Part shown: piece after piece, positions 9,693 to 19,015 of the stretch | How positions within the stretch are numbered: the stretch's first letter is position 1 | Layout: the number at the start of each line of letters is the position of its first letter | Assembly: GCA_017860345.1 (NCBI GenBank) | Contig: JAFNAV010000002.1 | Coordinates: 27,253 to 91,252, forward strand | DNA length: 64,000 bases | Source of the DNA: Bacteroidota bacterium | GTDB lineage: Bacteria > Bacteroidota > Bacteroidia > Bacteroidales > Paludibacteraceae | Reading direction: 5' to 3' | Translations under genes and position numbers: made by a program | The notes under the pieces: model-generated | Database searches by the model: none | Told to the model about the DNA's origin: nothing | The model's input: only the letters and a program-made list of their open reading frames with translations

Positions 9693-11093
9693 TTATTCCC
9701 CGTTAAACGATCTCACACAGCGAAAACCAATATATGGTCTGCTTTCGTACTGATACTCGTAAGTACGCACACCACATTGCAGGTAGTATGCTATATCTTT
9801 CCACGAACCTCCTTTAATCACTTTTTGTTTGAGCGCATCAGGGTCTTCATTTTTGGCATTGTACTGAAAGTTTGGATTCATATCGGCCACTACCGTATTT
9901 ATTGATTTGGAATGTGCCGTTGAAGTCCATTCTGCTACGTTTCCGGCCATATCATACAATCCGAAATCGTTTGGCATAAAAGAGGCTACCTTCATGGTTG
10001 TTGCTCCGGTATCGTCGGTATAGCTACCCCTCATAGGCTTAAAGTTGGCCATAAAACATCCTTTGGCATCACGTACATAGTTTCCACCCCACGGATATAT
10101 CGCCAGTTGGTTTCCGCCTCTGGCTGCATATTCCCATTCTGCTTCGGTTGGCAAGCGGTAATCCTGACCATGAACTTTGCTTGAGGTGTTGAACAACTGA
10201 GTTCTCCATTGGCAGAAAGCCTGCGCTTGCTCCCAGGTTACACCTACCACAGGGTAATTGGCAAATCCCGGATGCGAGAAATACATTCTCATTTTAGGAT
10301 CGTTATAAGCATACTGGAAGTCGCGTATCCACATAATTGTATCCGGATATACGTTGACAATACGTGTGGATATAAGGTCGTTACGTGATCTGAGTTTACG
10401 AACGATTGTTTTATTTACAATAACACCATTTTCAACATACGAAGTATCAACGCGAGCTTCGGCATTGGGTGGATAAGCGCCTGTATTTACATTAAACTTA
10501 TTCTTGGGAAGCGCTGCCTGATCGTAATTAACCCACTGATATTTATATCTGAGAATAAGAGGGTTAATCTGACGCAGGGAACCAATTTCGTTGCTGCCCT
10601 GATAATAAAAGCTGGATAAAATAGCTTTTACCGTATCATCTTTTGATTTCCAGGGTATGGAAGCTCTCCAGTTCAAGGGAACATTTTCAAGTTCTTCGGG
10701 GGTTAAATCGGTAAGAGGCGTCTCCTTGCTTCTGTAAGAAGTTAGCTTTTCGTACCCAACAGCGTTGCTGCGGATAAGCATGCGCATGGCTATAGAATCG
10801 CGCACCCAATAGATAAATTGCTTGTATTCATCGTTGGTAATTTCTGTTTCGTCCATCCAGAAAGCATCTACGGTTACATTTACAGACTTATCATTAATTC
10901 CACCTAAAGCCGACTGGTCGTTAGGCCCCATCATAAATGAGCCACGTTTGATAAAGACCATGCCATAGGGATTATTTTCCCTAAAACCTCTACTGAAAAT
11001 TGATTTTTTTGAAACTCCAGTGAGTTCACCTAATGGCTTTGCTGCAATTATAATCAGTAAGACAAGTACAATGATTGTCAGATTTTTTTTCAT
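9693..11093 (-). CDS. porK: T9SS ring protein PorK/GldK (FGE-sulfatase fold)
   Basis: A 466-residue protein with the formylglycine-generating-enzyme-like fold used by GldK/PorK: RGSFMMGPND near residue 50, YRLPTEAEWEYAARGG, DMAGNVAEWTSTA and KVIKGGSW near the C-terminus. In known systems PorK is an outer-membrane lipoprotein forming a ring with PorN. Here the N-terminus (MKKNLTIIVLVLLIIIAAKPLGELTG...) is a hydrophobic signal or anchor without any cysteine; the first Cys is deep in the fold (AFCQWR). It may be anchored differently or the start may be misjudged. Operon order supports identity. Confidence 0.94.
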   Translation of the reverse strand: MKKNLTIIVLVLLIIIAAKPLGELTGVSKKSIFSRGFRENNPYGMVFIKRGSFMMGPNDQSALGGINDKSVNVTVDAFWMDETEITNDEYKQFIYWVRDSIAMRMLIRSNAVGYEKLTSYRSKETPLTDLTPEELENVPLNWRASIPWKSKDDTVKAILSSFYYQGSNEIGSLRQINPLILRYKYQWVNYDQAALPKNKFNVNTGAYPPNAEARVDTSYVENGVIVNKTIVRKLRSRNDLISTRIVNVYPDTIMWIRDFQYAYNDPKMRMYFSHPGFANYPVVGVTWEQAQAFCQWRTQLFNTSSKVHGQDYRLPTEAEWEYAARGGNQLAIYPWGGNYVRDAKGCFMANFKPMRGSYTDDTGATTMKVASFMPNDFGLYDMAGNVAEWTSTAHSKSINTVVADMNPNFQYNAKNEDPDALKQKVIKGGSWKDIAYYLQCGVRTYEYQYESRPYIGFRCVRSFNGE

Positions 11094-11153
11094 CTTTCTT
11101 ACTAAAATTATTTTTATATTGATAACAGATTTTCTGCTATATCGTATTTTATA

Positions 11154-12110
11154 TTATAAAAACCTTATACTTTTATATTTGGTAGTACTTTTGGTAAACA
11201 AATACTCAAAACTGTAAGACAATAAAATCTCGTGCGAACCATAGTTCGATGTAATCAGTTTATTTGTTGATATATCTACCGAATAGCCTATACTAAGTCC
11301 ACTTCCAATGTTTACTCCGCCAAGCAGCACTACTGCATCGAGCAACCTGTACGATATCCCTCCCCAGTATTTTTCATCATAATCGATACGTGTGGATAAG
11401 TCACAAGACCATACCGAAAAATCAGTCTTCAGAAGCATTCCGGGTTTTATTGTATATTTCGGATTTGCCATTCTGAGGTTCAATCCCCCTGTGAGATAAC
11501 CCATACCATATTGTGTAAATTCTGTTCTGTCGCCCCAGCGTATCACAGGCTTGTTCAGATGTTTGTACGATAACCCTGCGTACCATTTGTCGGTAGTATA
11601 CATCACACCAAGACTCATATCAAAACTTACTCCTACCACAGAGCTTGTTGGTATTTCGGGATCAGAAGTCAGGTTATGAGCTTCCCCTAAGGTTATCTGA
11701 TGGTTGGCAATACTATCGCCACTAAAGCCGAGACTTACAAAACCAATATCGGTACCTACACTCAGCGTACCGTTTGACAACGGCTTACGAAAGGCATATT
11801 GCAAATGAAATGCCTGATTAGAGAAATACCCGATTTTATCATCGAGAAAGCTTAATCCCAAACCGTGTTGTGTTTTACCTATCCTTATGGGGCTGTTTAA
11901 TGTAAAAGCAGCTGTTGTCCCTGCTCCCGGAAATCCCACCCAGTTCATTCTGTATTGCCCTGTGAGATCTATCATTCCGCTTTGCCCTACCGCCGCAGGA
12001 TTATATGACGGAATATGAAGCATGTACTGGCTCAACTGAGCATCGAACTGACTAAAAGCAGAACCTGTACAAACAGATAGTAACAATATGATAAGCGTTT
12101 TTTTCTTCAT
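11154..12110 (-). CDS. porP: T9SS outer-membrane protein PorP/SprF family
   Basis: First gene of the T9SS operon. It encodes a beta-barrel outer-membrane protein of the PorP/SprF family with a signal peptide (MKKKTLIILLLSVCTGSAFSQ) and the family start FDAQLSQYMLHIPSYNPAAVG. The ORF track starts two codons earlier (MFMKKK, 12116); I chose the MKKK start, which leaves a normal signal peptide. The gene is followed by porK after about 60 bases, reproducing the P. gingivalis order porP-K-L-M-N. No clear TAnnTTTG box was found in the 180 bases upstream. Confidence 0.93.
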   Translation of the reverse strand: MKKKTLIILLLSVCTGSAFSQFDAQLSQYMLHIPSYNPAAVGQSGMIDLTGQYRMNWVGFPGAGTTAAFTLNSPIRIGKTQHGLGLSFLDDKIGYFSNQAFHLQYAFRKPLSNGTLSVGTDIGFVSLGFSGDSIANHQITLGEAHNLTSDPEIPTSSVVGVSFDMSLGVMYTTDKWYAGLSYKHLNKPVIRWGDRTEFTQYGMGYLTGGLNLRMANPKYTIKPGMLLKTDFSVWSCDLSTRIDYDEKYWGGISYRLLDAVVLLGGVNIGSGLSIGYSVDISTNKLITSNYGSHEILLSYSFEYLFTKSTTKYKSIRFL

Positions 12111-12296
12111 GAACATTATAAGACTGTTGTGCTTTTCAGCCTCTAAGTTTTTTACATCTTAAGGTTGCGCTTTAATTCAAACTGCAAAATAATGAAAAAA
12201 TTGTCTTATAAGCATGATTTTTTTATAGAAGAATACTGTTTTTAACTTCAAACAGGCCTTTTTTTAAGACCATGTATAAAAAAAGCTTCAAAAAAA

Positions 12297-12524
12297 TCAA
12301 TATTCTTCCTCGTTAAAGAAGAAATCTTCCTTACTCGGGTAATCCGGCCAGATGTCCTCTATACACTCATATATCTCGCCCTCGTCTTCAATTTCCTGGA
12401 GGTTTTCAATAACTTCGAGTGGGGCTCCTGAGCGTATAGCATAATCAATCAACTCATCTTTCGTTGCCGGCCATGGCGCATCTTCAATCTTTGAAGCTAA
12501 TTCCAAAGTCCAATACATAGTCAA
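12297..12524 (-). CDS. DUF2795-family small acidic protein
   Basis: This 75-residue acidic protein matches the DUF2795 family that is widespread in Bacteroidota: MYWTLELASKIEDAPWPATKDELIDYA, followed by an acidic tail (about a third Asp/Glu). The start may be the ATG two codons in (MYWTLEL). It is the third gene of a minus-strand cluster after the methyltransferase and the cobalamin adenosyltransferase. No function is known; the small size and acidity suggest a cytoplasmic adaptor, which is speculation. Confidence 0.85.
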   Translation of the reverse strand: MTMYWTLELASKIEDAPWPATKDELIDYAIRSGAPLEVIENLQEIEDEGEIYECIEDIWPDYPSKEDFFFNEEEY

Positions 12525-12593
12525 ATCAATTATTTAGTAAATTATGGTTATTAAAATTCTTCAATTTTCGTGCAAAAATAGGAATTTTTTTTA

Positions 12594-13145
12594 TTATTCT
12601 CCTTTTTTCCAGAATATTTCTTGCGCACCTTTGTTATTAGTTATATATCTGGAAAGCACAAAAAAGTAGTCCGACAATCTATTTACATACATAACTATTT
12701 GCTCGTCAATACTATATACAGATGAAAGTTCTACAATTCGCCTTTCGGCTCTTCGCGATACAGCTCTGCAAACATGGCAAAGCCCTCCTTCAAAACTTCC
12801 TCCGGGCAAAATGAATTCCCGTAGCTCGGGTAATTGCTCGTTAAGTGCGTCGATATGTTGCTCTACTTCAGCTATATCGTTTTCATAAATTACCGAAGCT
12901 ATGTTAATATCCGTTTTCGATCTGTCGGTTGCAAGATGCGACCCCACGGCAAATAGCCTGTGCTGAATTTTTTGAAGAAAAAGGGCTTCTTCGCCCAATA
13001 TTTCCTGCGAAGCAAGCACCCCGATAAACGAGTTAAGTTCATCCACCGTTCCGTAGGCTTCTATCCGAAGATCACTTTTGGAAACGCGCGTACCACCTAT
13101 GAGTCCTGTTTGTCCCTTATCTCCTGTTTTGGTGTATATTTTCAT
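12594..13145 (-). CDS. PduO-type cob(I)alamin adenosyltransferase
   Basis: This enzyme transfers the adenosyl group of ATP to cob(I)alamin or cobinamide to make coenzyme B12. The PduO/MMAB ATP-binding start MKIYTKTGDKGQTGLIGG is present, as is the C-terminal motif CRAVSRRAERRIV. The 183-residue length is that of the single-domain enzyme. No B12-dependent enzyme lies in this window, so the partner is elsewhere. It follows the methyltransferase gene after 21 bases. Confidence 0.94.
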   Translation of the reverse strand: MKIYTKTGDKGQTGLIGGTRVSKSDLRIEAYGTVDELNSFIGVLASQEILGEEALFLQKIQHRLFAVGSHLATDRSKTDINIASVIYENDIAEVEQHIDALNEQLPELREFILPGGSFEGGLCHVCRAVSRRAERRIVELSSVYSIDEQIVMYVNRLSDYFFVLSRYITNNKGAQEIFWKKGE

Positions 13146-13166
13146 TTTATTGAAAATGCTATGTAA

Positions 13167-13940
13167 TTAAAAAATAAGTTTATAATGTTTCAAATTCAAA
13201 TCCGGGTTAAAAAACACTATCCCGGAGTGAAACAAATCCATGGTAGATGTTACAGCTGCGTGTTGTTGTATTTCTTTCCACGCCTGCTGCATTCCATCGG
13301 ACCAATGAATGTCGTCGACTACCATAATGGTATTAGCATTGATTTTGTTCAGGCACTGATTAAAATAGTTCATCACAGCGTCGTACCTGTGATTGGCATC
13401 AATGAATATAAAATCGATACTTTCAAAAGTTTCGAGCACAGCATGCAGGTTTTCATCAATATTTCCTTTTACAATGGTTACGTTATCCAGGCCGAGCTGC
13501 CTTAGATTTTCGCCGGCGATATTTGCAATTTCGGGACAACCCTCCATTGTTACACACCGGCTCTGCCGCGCTACCGAGGCAAGATAGGCTGTAGTAATAC
13601 CCAGCGAAGTACCTAATTCCAGAATCGTGGTAGCTTTGGCATAATTCACGATGCGATACAACAATTGCGCATACCGGGCTGGTTTTATAGCCCTTATTGC
13701 AATGTCACTGACGTTACGGGCAGAACTTACTCCCGTTCCAAAGTCGGTTACTGCAATTTTTTTGTCGCTATGAACCAGCAATTTACGAAAATGCTCTATT
13801 CTTTCAAAAATATAATATGAGTTTTTCTCGTAAACTACATATTGTGCAAATTTGTACATATATGGCGAATGAATACCAAAACCCCATGTATGACGTGCCG
13901 TTAGTAAATGTTTGATGTATCTGGTTGCTGTTTTAAACAT
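13167..13940 (-). CDS. Class I SAM-dependent methyltransferase
   Basis: This 257-residue protein has the Rossmann SAM-binding motif ILELGTSLGITTAYLA near residue 110 and the O-methyltransferase-like acidic loop IDFIFIDANHRYD. The first 90 residues (HLLTARHTWGFGIHSPYMYKFA) are conserved in a Bacteroidota group of such proteins. The substrate is unknown. It heads a three-gene minus-strand cluster with pduO-type and DUF2795 genes and has a candidate -7 box (TACTTTTG on the minus strand) at 13966-13973. Confidence 0.85.
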   Translation of the reverse strand: MFKTATRYIKHLLTARHTWGFGIHSPYMYKFAQYVVYEKNSYYIFERIEHFRKLLVHSDKKIAVTDFGTGVSSARNVSDIAIRAIKPARYAQLLYRIVNYAKATTILELGTSLGITTAYLASVARQSRCVTMEGCPEIANIAGENLRQLGLDNVTIVKGNIDENLHAVLETFESIDFIFIDANHRYDAVMNYFNQCLNKINANTIMVVDDIHWSDGMQQAWKEIQQHAAVTSTMDLFHSGIVFFNPDLNLKHYKLIF

Positions 13941-13965
13941 CAGTTATCTCTATAAAAAAACCTAA

Positions 13966-13973
13966 CAAAAGTA
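13966..13973 (-). promoter_or_regulatory. Candidate -7 box for the methyltransferase-pduO-DUF2795 cluster
   Basis: Minus-strand TACTTTTG fits TAnnTTTG and lies 25 bases before the start at 13940. No clear -33 element. Confidence 0.35.
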
Positions 13974-14028
13974 GCTAAAAATATCGACTTTTGGCTATGT
14001 TAAGCTATCAATACCCGATTATAGGTAT

Positions 14029-14063
14029 AAAAAACCTGATACAGGTTTGTCGTGTATCAGGTT
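14029..14063 (-). terminator. Intrinsic terminator of the acyl-CoA synthetase gene
   Basis: On the minus strand AACCTGATACA and TGTATCAGGTT form a perfect 11-bp stem with a 9-base loop followed by TTTT, 17 bases past the stop at 14080. Confidence 0.88.
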
Positions 14064-14079
14064 CGTATTTTAAATGAAC

Positions 14080-15729
14080 TTAAATAATTTCAATATTTTC
14101 ATTTTTACATATTTCCAGAGCCATTTCGCGTAATTTGAATTTTTGTATTTTACCACTACCGGTAAGCGGATATTCATTAACAAAAAACACGTAACGGGGT
14201 ATTTTATAACGGGCAATCTTATCTTTACAAAAGTCTCTGAGATCTTCGGCTGTAAGGTCGGCTCCGTCGTGAGGAATCACAAACACACCTACATCCTCGC
14301 CATAACGTGGCGAAGTTATGGCTATCACCTGAGCATCTTTTACTCCCGGCATGTGATAAAGAAATTCTTCAATTTCGCGTGGCGAAATATTCTCACCTCC
14401 TCTGATAATCATATCCTTGATGCGACCTGTAATGCGATAATTTCCATCAGGGTCCTTGATACCAAGGTCGCCCGAATGCAGATACCCGTTTTTATCAATA
14501 ACTTCGGCAGTGGCTTGCGGGTTTTTATAATATCCCTTCATTACATTGTAGCCCCTGCAACACATTTCGCCCTGTACGCCGTCGGGGCAATGCTCACCGG
14601 TAACAGGGTCAATCACGGCCACTTCAGTAAACTCGTAATCGCTCCCTACCGTGGTACAGCGGGTTTCAAACGAGTCTTCGAGCCGGGTTTGCGTCATGCC
14701 GGGCGAAGTTTCGGTAAGCCCGTATACACTGGTTATGGTCATAAACATTTTTTCGCTTACCTTACGCATCAGTTCTATAGGACATAGGGCGCCGGCCATA
14801 ATCCCCGTACGCAGCGAACTCATATCAAACATATCGAACATAGGATGGTTGAGCTCGGCAATAAACATGGTAGGTACGCCATACAAAGCCGTACAGCGTT
14901 CTTTGTGAATGGAAGCAAGCGTTATAAGCGGATCAAATTTTTCGACCATCACCTGCGTGCTTCCATGCGTAAGGCAGTTCATTGTGGCCAACACCACTCC
15001 AAAGCAATGAAACAACGGTACGCAAACACAAAGCTTATCGGCCTGCGTAAATTTCATATGTACTCCGGTGAGGTAGCCATTATTAGCTATATTATGGTGC
15101 GACAGCATAACTCCTTTCGGAAAACCGGTAGTACCTGAGGTGTACTGCATATTAACCACATCGTGGCAATTTACAGTGCTTTTGATGGCATTCAGCTCAT
15201 CATCCGGTTTATTGCTGCCAAGCAACAGCATCTCGGCCGTATTGTACATGCCGCGATGTTTCTCCTGACCGATATAAATCACGTTTTTTAATTGTGGAAA
15301 ACGTGCAGACTCCAGCTTGCCGCGCTGCGTGGTTTTGAGTTCGGGCACCAGCAAATTTATAGTTTCAATATAGTCGTTGCCAGGCACACCGTCGGTAAGG
15401 CAAAGCGTGTGCATATCCGAGTTTTCGACCACAAAAGCCAGTTCGTGCGATTTATAGTTGGTATTAACCGTAACAGCCACCGCACCTATCTTGGCACAAG
15501 CGTAGAGAAACGTAAGCCAATCGGGTACATTTTGCGCCCATATCCCTACATGCGTGCCTTTGGTTACGCCTACAGCCAGCAACCCTTTAGCCATATTATC
15601 AACACGGATATTGAATGCCGACCAGGTAAACCGTAAATTTCGGTCGGAATAAACTATATATTCGTGATTGGGAGTCTCAGCTGCCCAATGCTCCAACCAA
15701 TCACCCAAAGTTCTGTCAAACAACTGCAT
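14080..15729 (-). CDS. AMP-forming acyl-CoA synthetase
   Basis: An ANL-superfamily enzyme predicted to activate a fatty or other carboxylic acid with ATP and load it onto CoA. The P-loop-like motif [17 protein letters not shown], the GLTETSPG motif, the hinge [20 protein letters not shown] and the C-terminal lysine in [14 protein letters not shown] are all present. The ORF opens at 15756 but the ATG at 15729 ([16 protein letters not shown]) matches the family start and gives 549 residues. An XRE-cupin regulator lies just upstream on the same strand. Chain-length preference cannot be read from sequence. Confidence 0.92.
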   Translation of the reverse strand: MQLFDRTLGDWLEHWAAETPNHEYIVYSDRNLRFTWSAFNIRVDNMAKGLLAVGVTKGTHVGIWAQNVPDWLTFLYACAKIGAVAVTVNTNYKSHELAFVVENSDMHTLCLTDGVPGNDYIETINLLVPELKTTQRGKLESARFPQLKNVIYIGQEKHRGMYNTAEMLLLGSNKPDDELNAIKSTVNCHDVVNMQYTSGTTGFPKGVMLSHHNIANNGYLTGVHMKFTQADKLCVCVPLFHCFGVVLATMNCLTHGSTQVMVEKFDPLITLASIHKERCTALYGVPTMFIAELNHPMFDMFDMSSLRTGIMAGALCPIELMRKVSEKMFMTITSVYGLTETSPGMTQTRLEDSFETRCTTVGSDYEFTEVAVIDPVTGEHCPDGVQGEMCCRGYNVMKGYYKNPQATAEVIDKNGYLHSGDLGIKDPDGNYRITGRIKDMIIRGGENISPREIEEFLYHMPGVKDAQVIAITSPRYGEDVGVFVIPHDGADLTAEDLRDFCKDKIARYKIPRYVFFVNEYPLTGSGKIQKFKLREMALEICKNENIEII

Positions 15730-15816
15730 ATTACACTGATTTTGACCGGTTAACACACTATTTGTATAACCGGAAAATTAATTTTTATAAAAACAGAAAA
15801 TCTTTAATGGAAATAA

Positions 15817-16389
15817 TTATACCGGAGTATATACCACAGCCAGTATTTTTGCCGGCCGACCGTCGACAGCGCTCACGAGGTGATCTACAATAGAATCATA
15901 ATAAATACTTTCGCCCTGATTCAGCACAATACTTTCTTTGCCATAAATAACACTTACCGACCCTTCAAGCACGTAAATAAACTCTTCGCCTTCGTGCGAA
16001 GACAAAAGAGGCTCATGTTCTTTCGACGGATTAATGTTGATTACAAAGGGTTCCATGTGTCGTCCGGTTTTGTTGCCGGCCAACGAGAAGAAGTCCAGAT
16101 GAGAATTGGCATCGGATAGCTGACTCGAAAAAGTTGCGGGAGCTGTCTGCTCGGTTACACGATGAACAACGGGTCCGAGCTGATCAGAGTCATCAAGAAA
16201 AGTGCCGAGTCGGACTCCAAGCGCCCGGGCTATTTTGATAACTGGCGAAAGCGACGGTACCACCGGACTTGTAAGGATAAAATCAATTTGCGCGACTGTG
16301 AGTCCTGCACGCTCTGCGAGCTCAGGTACACTCATATTTTTGGCGCTTAATAAAGCCTGAATTTTTTCAGCTACGATGTTGTTTTGCAT
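15817..16389 (-). CDS. XRE-cupin transcriptional regulator
   Basis: This 190-residue protein combines an N-terminal XRE helix-turn-helix (about 8-62, KNMSVPELAERAGLTVAQID) with a C-terminal cupin domain (about 115-185, HEGEEFIYVLEGSVSVIYG). That is the architecture of small-molecule-responsive repressors such as the PuuR/SutR type. It lies about 90 bases upstream of the acyl-CoA synthetase on the same strand, so it probably regulates that gene. The ligand is unknown. Confidence 0.9.
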   Translation of the reverse strand: MQNNIVAEKIQALLSAKNMSVPELAERAGLTVAQIDFILTSPVVPSLSPVIKIARALGVRLGTFLDDSDQLGPVVHRVTEQTAPATFSSQLSDANSHLDFFSLAGNKTGRHMEPFVININPSKEHEPLLSSHEGEEFIYVLEGSVSVIYGKESIVLNQGESIYYDSIVDHLVSAVDGRPAKILAVVYTPV

Positions 16390-16533
16390 GGGCTATTTTT
16401 TTACAATAGAACTTTTGTACATTAATCGTTAATAGTCTTTTTTTTCCGATGGCTCATAAACAGTGGGGAATCACTGGCTCAAAACCGGAAAACTGCCGCA
16501 AAAATAAAAAATAAATTTTGCATAAAAACAGAT

Positions 16534-16565
16534 AAAGGTTGAAAATTCTTATTTTTTCAACCTTT
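16534..16565 (-). terminator. Intrinsic terminator after the S41 protease
   Basis: AAAGGTTGAAAA and TTTTCAACCTTT form a 12-bp A/T-rich stem 35 bases past the protease stop; the minus strand continues into a T-containing stretch. Confidence 0.7.
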
Positions 16566-16599
16566 ATACTAATAATATTTTACATATTTGCCTTATCTA

Positions 16600-18258
16600 C
16601 TACTTTTTAATAAGAATTTTTGCAAATTCGTCAACATCAGCCATTTTAGCAAGTGCAGTTTTCAAATCCTGATCATTGCGCAATGAAAATTCTATTTCAC
16701 CTTTCTGAAAATAGTATCGTTTGATAATTTCATTGCTAAGCAGCTCTGCAATATCTTTCTTATAATCAAGCAAATTTTTATCAATATCCGGGTTGAGTTT
16801 AGCTTTCAGGGCTGCCAGCTCTGCTTTGGCCGTTTCGCTAAGCCCCTCGGCTTCGGCTACTTCTTCCAACTGGTTAAAGTATTTCTGAGTTTGGGTAGTG
16901 TAAGCAAATTTCACTTCTTTAAGATAATCAACAAAAGCCTTAAAATCGGCATCACTTAAATTGAAAGCTTGCGGTTTTTCAATAGTGGCATGCGCAGTTT
17001 TGTAGCGGGTAGCAAAGTCAAAATAATGATTTTGAAGAAAAATATAGTAAGCGATATTTATTTTTCGGTCGTCGGTAGTAACAATATCAGGTACTATACC
17101 TCCACCGTCGCGCACTTTACGCCCGTTGCGGGTGGTAAATTCGGTGGTGAGACTATCAGGTACCCGGCCTATGCTACCGTCTTCGTTCCTGTGACTATAG
17201 TCGATAGCCTGAATACAACGTCCGCTCGGGATATAATACTTTGCAGTAGTGATCTTTAAGTGTCCGCCATAACCCACAGGTCTTATATTCTGTACAAGTC
17301 CTTTCCCGAAAGTTCGCTCGCCAATTACCACGCCCCGGTCGATATCCTGAATGGCTCCGGCCAAAATTTCGGAAGCCGATGCCGAACCCCGGTTCACTAA
17401 AACAGTGAGCTTCATCTTAGGAAACAAAGGCTCTGTAGGAGTACGGTATGTGCGGGCAGCCAAAAAGTTTTTTCCTTTGGTGGTTACCACTTCGGTGCCT
17501 TTGGGCATAAAGTAGCCTGCTATCTTTACAGCCTCGTCCACCAATCCGCCACCGTTATTTCTGAGGTCGATAATCAATGATTCAATGCCATTTTTATGTA
17601 CCATTTCATTCACTGCATTTTTAAGCTCATTGGCCGATTTGTCGGTAAAATCCGTTAACAGCACATATCCTGTTTTGTCGGCCACAACAGCCGAATAGGC
17701 TACCGGATTTACCTGTATTCTTTCGCGCAAAAATGTTTTCTCTATCAGTTTTTTCTCGCCAAAGCGCTGTAGTTTGAGTTTTATCTGCGTATTAGGAGCT
17801 CCTTTGAGCATACTGCTTACCCGGCTTACATCCATTCCTTTAGTCTGTTTTCCGTCTACCTCCACGATTATATCTCCGGCACGAATATCGGCACGCTGCG
17901 CCGGCATACCCTCATAAGGATCTGAAATACAAATATCGTTACCTTTTTTCATGATTACAGCTCCAATACCCGCATATTCGCCCGTGGTCAGAAATGTCAG
18001 CTCATCTGTCTCTTCTTCGGGCATGTACACTGTGTAAGGATCGAGCTTTGAGAGCATCTCATCCACAGCACTTTTCATCATTTTATCGTAATTGAGAGAG
18101 TCAACGTAAAATGCGTCAAGCTCTCTGAGTACGGAGTTGAATATGGTTTGGTTTTTGCTTATGCGAAATGTTTTCTGCGAAGGTTTATCAGTAAAAGAAA
18201 AAACAGACTGAGAAATCAATACAGCACAACTAACTACTACAACAAAGATTTTTTTCAT
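16600..18258 (-). CDS. S41-family C-terminal processing peptidase
   Basis: A 552-residue secreted or periplasmic tail-processing protease. It has a signal peptide (MKKIFVVVVSCAVLISQSVFS), an N-terminal helical region, a PDZ domain (about 90-170, GIGAVIMKKGNDICISD) and the S41 core with the Ser in NRGSASASEILAG and the Lys in RTFGKGLVQ. The long C-terminal helical part (about 400-552) is usual for Bacteroidota members. It follows coaD by 80 bases and probably shares its transcript. A second S41 protease lies at 52719-54335. Confidence 0.93.
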   Translation of the reverse strand: MKKIFVVVVSCAVLISQSVFSFTDKPSQKTFRISKNQTIFNSVLRELDAFYVDSLNYDKMMKSAVDEMLSKLDPYTVYMPEEETDELTFLTTGEYAGIGAVIMKKGNDICISDPYEGMPAQRADIRAGDIIVEVDGKQTKGMDVSRVSSMLKGAPNTQIKLKLQRFGEKKLIEKTFLRERIQVNPVAYSAVVADKTGYVLLTDFTDKSANELKNAVNEMVHKNGIESLIIDLRNNGGGLVDEAVKIAGYFMPKGTEVVTTKGKNFLAARTYRTPTEPLFPKMKLTVLVNRGSASASEILAGAIQDIDRGVVIGERTFGKGLVQNIRPVGYGGHLKITTAKYYIPSGRCIQAIDYSHRNEDGSIGRVPDSLTTEFTTRNGRKVRDGGGIVPDIVTTDDRKINIAYYIFLQNHYFDFATRYKTAHATIEKPQAFNLSDADFKAFVDYLKEVKFAYTTQTQKYFNQLEEVAEAEGLSETAKAELAALKAKLNPDIDKNLLDYKKDIAELLSNEIIKRYYFQKGEIEFSLRNDQDLKTALAKMADVDEFAKILIKK

Positions 18259-18339
18259 TCAAAAATTTTTTTAAATAAATTATATGGCAACGCGCAAAGC
18301 TTTCAGCAGATTGTTGCTTAAAGCCTGTTGCTACCAAAG

Positions 18340-18792
18340 CTATATTTTTACATTCGGTGGCAAGAAACCTGAAATATCTTTACCATACGACATAAGATCG
18401 CGTGCTACTGTGGAGGAAATATGGGCATAAGCCGCTTCGGTAAACAAAATTACCGTTTCGATACCGGACAATATCCGGTTGGTATCGGCTATGGTGCGCT
18501 CGTACTCAAAATCGCCAACTGAGCGCAAACCACGCAACACAAAATGCGCATCTACAGAGTTGGCAAAATCAATGGTAAGACTGTTGTAAGCCATCACAAC
18601 AACCCTGGGTTCGTTAACAAACGCTTGCTTTATCATATCAATTCGTTTCTCAACAGTAAACAAAGTTTTTTTCGACTGATTGGTACCTATACCAATAATT
18701 ATCTCGTCGAACATGCCCAACCCACGCTGCACTATGCTATAATGCCCTATTGTAAAAGGATCAAATGAACCCGGAAATACCGCACGCTTCAT
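18340..18792 (-). CDS. coaD: Phosphopantetheine adenylyltransferase CoaD
   Basis: This enzyme makes dephospho-CoA from 4'-phosphopantetheine and ATP. The nucleotidyl-transferase motif AVFPGSFDPFTIGH is at the start, and the ISSTVARDL motif lies near the C-terminus. The 150-residue length is typical. It is followed by the S41 protease gene, an arrangement I recognise from other Bacteroidota. A -7-like box (TATCTTTG, minus) lies at 18897-18904. Confidence 0.96.
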   Translation of the reverse strand: MKRAVFPGSFDPFTIGHYSIVQRGLGMFDEIIIGIGTNQSKKTLFTVEKRIDMIKQAFVNEPRVVVMAYNSLTIDFANSVDAHFVLRGLRSVGDFEYERTIADTNRILSGIETVILFTEAAYAHISSTVARDLMSYGKDISGFLPPNVKI

Positions 18793-18896
18793 CTTGTATG
18801 TCGTATTTATATTTTTATTTCAATTGTTTATGTAAACAGTCCCGCTTTTGATAATCGACTACGGCGGTAAGTAATTACAACTTCAGAAATTTAATA

Positions 18897-18904
18897 CAAA
18901 GATA
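18897..18904 (-). promoter_or_regulatory. Candidate -7 box for coaD-S41
   Basis: Minus-strand TATCTTTG fits TAnnTTTG; a TTTG lies 14 bases upstream, shorter than the usual 18-20 spacer. Confidence 0.35.
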
Positions 18905-19015
18905 GATAATTTAAAATTCAAAGAATAAATATCTCAATTATGTTTTATTTTTTTAGATGTTTGACAAAATATAAACTAACTTTGTAATTAGAAATTTTAA
19001 CTGATTTATTGTTCC

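Noticed and set aside
14143-14787. 214-residue plus-strand ORF inside the acyl-CoA synthetase
   Set aside because: Antisense shadow; the synthetase motifs on the minus strand are unambiguous.
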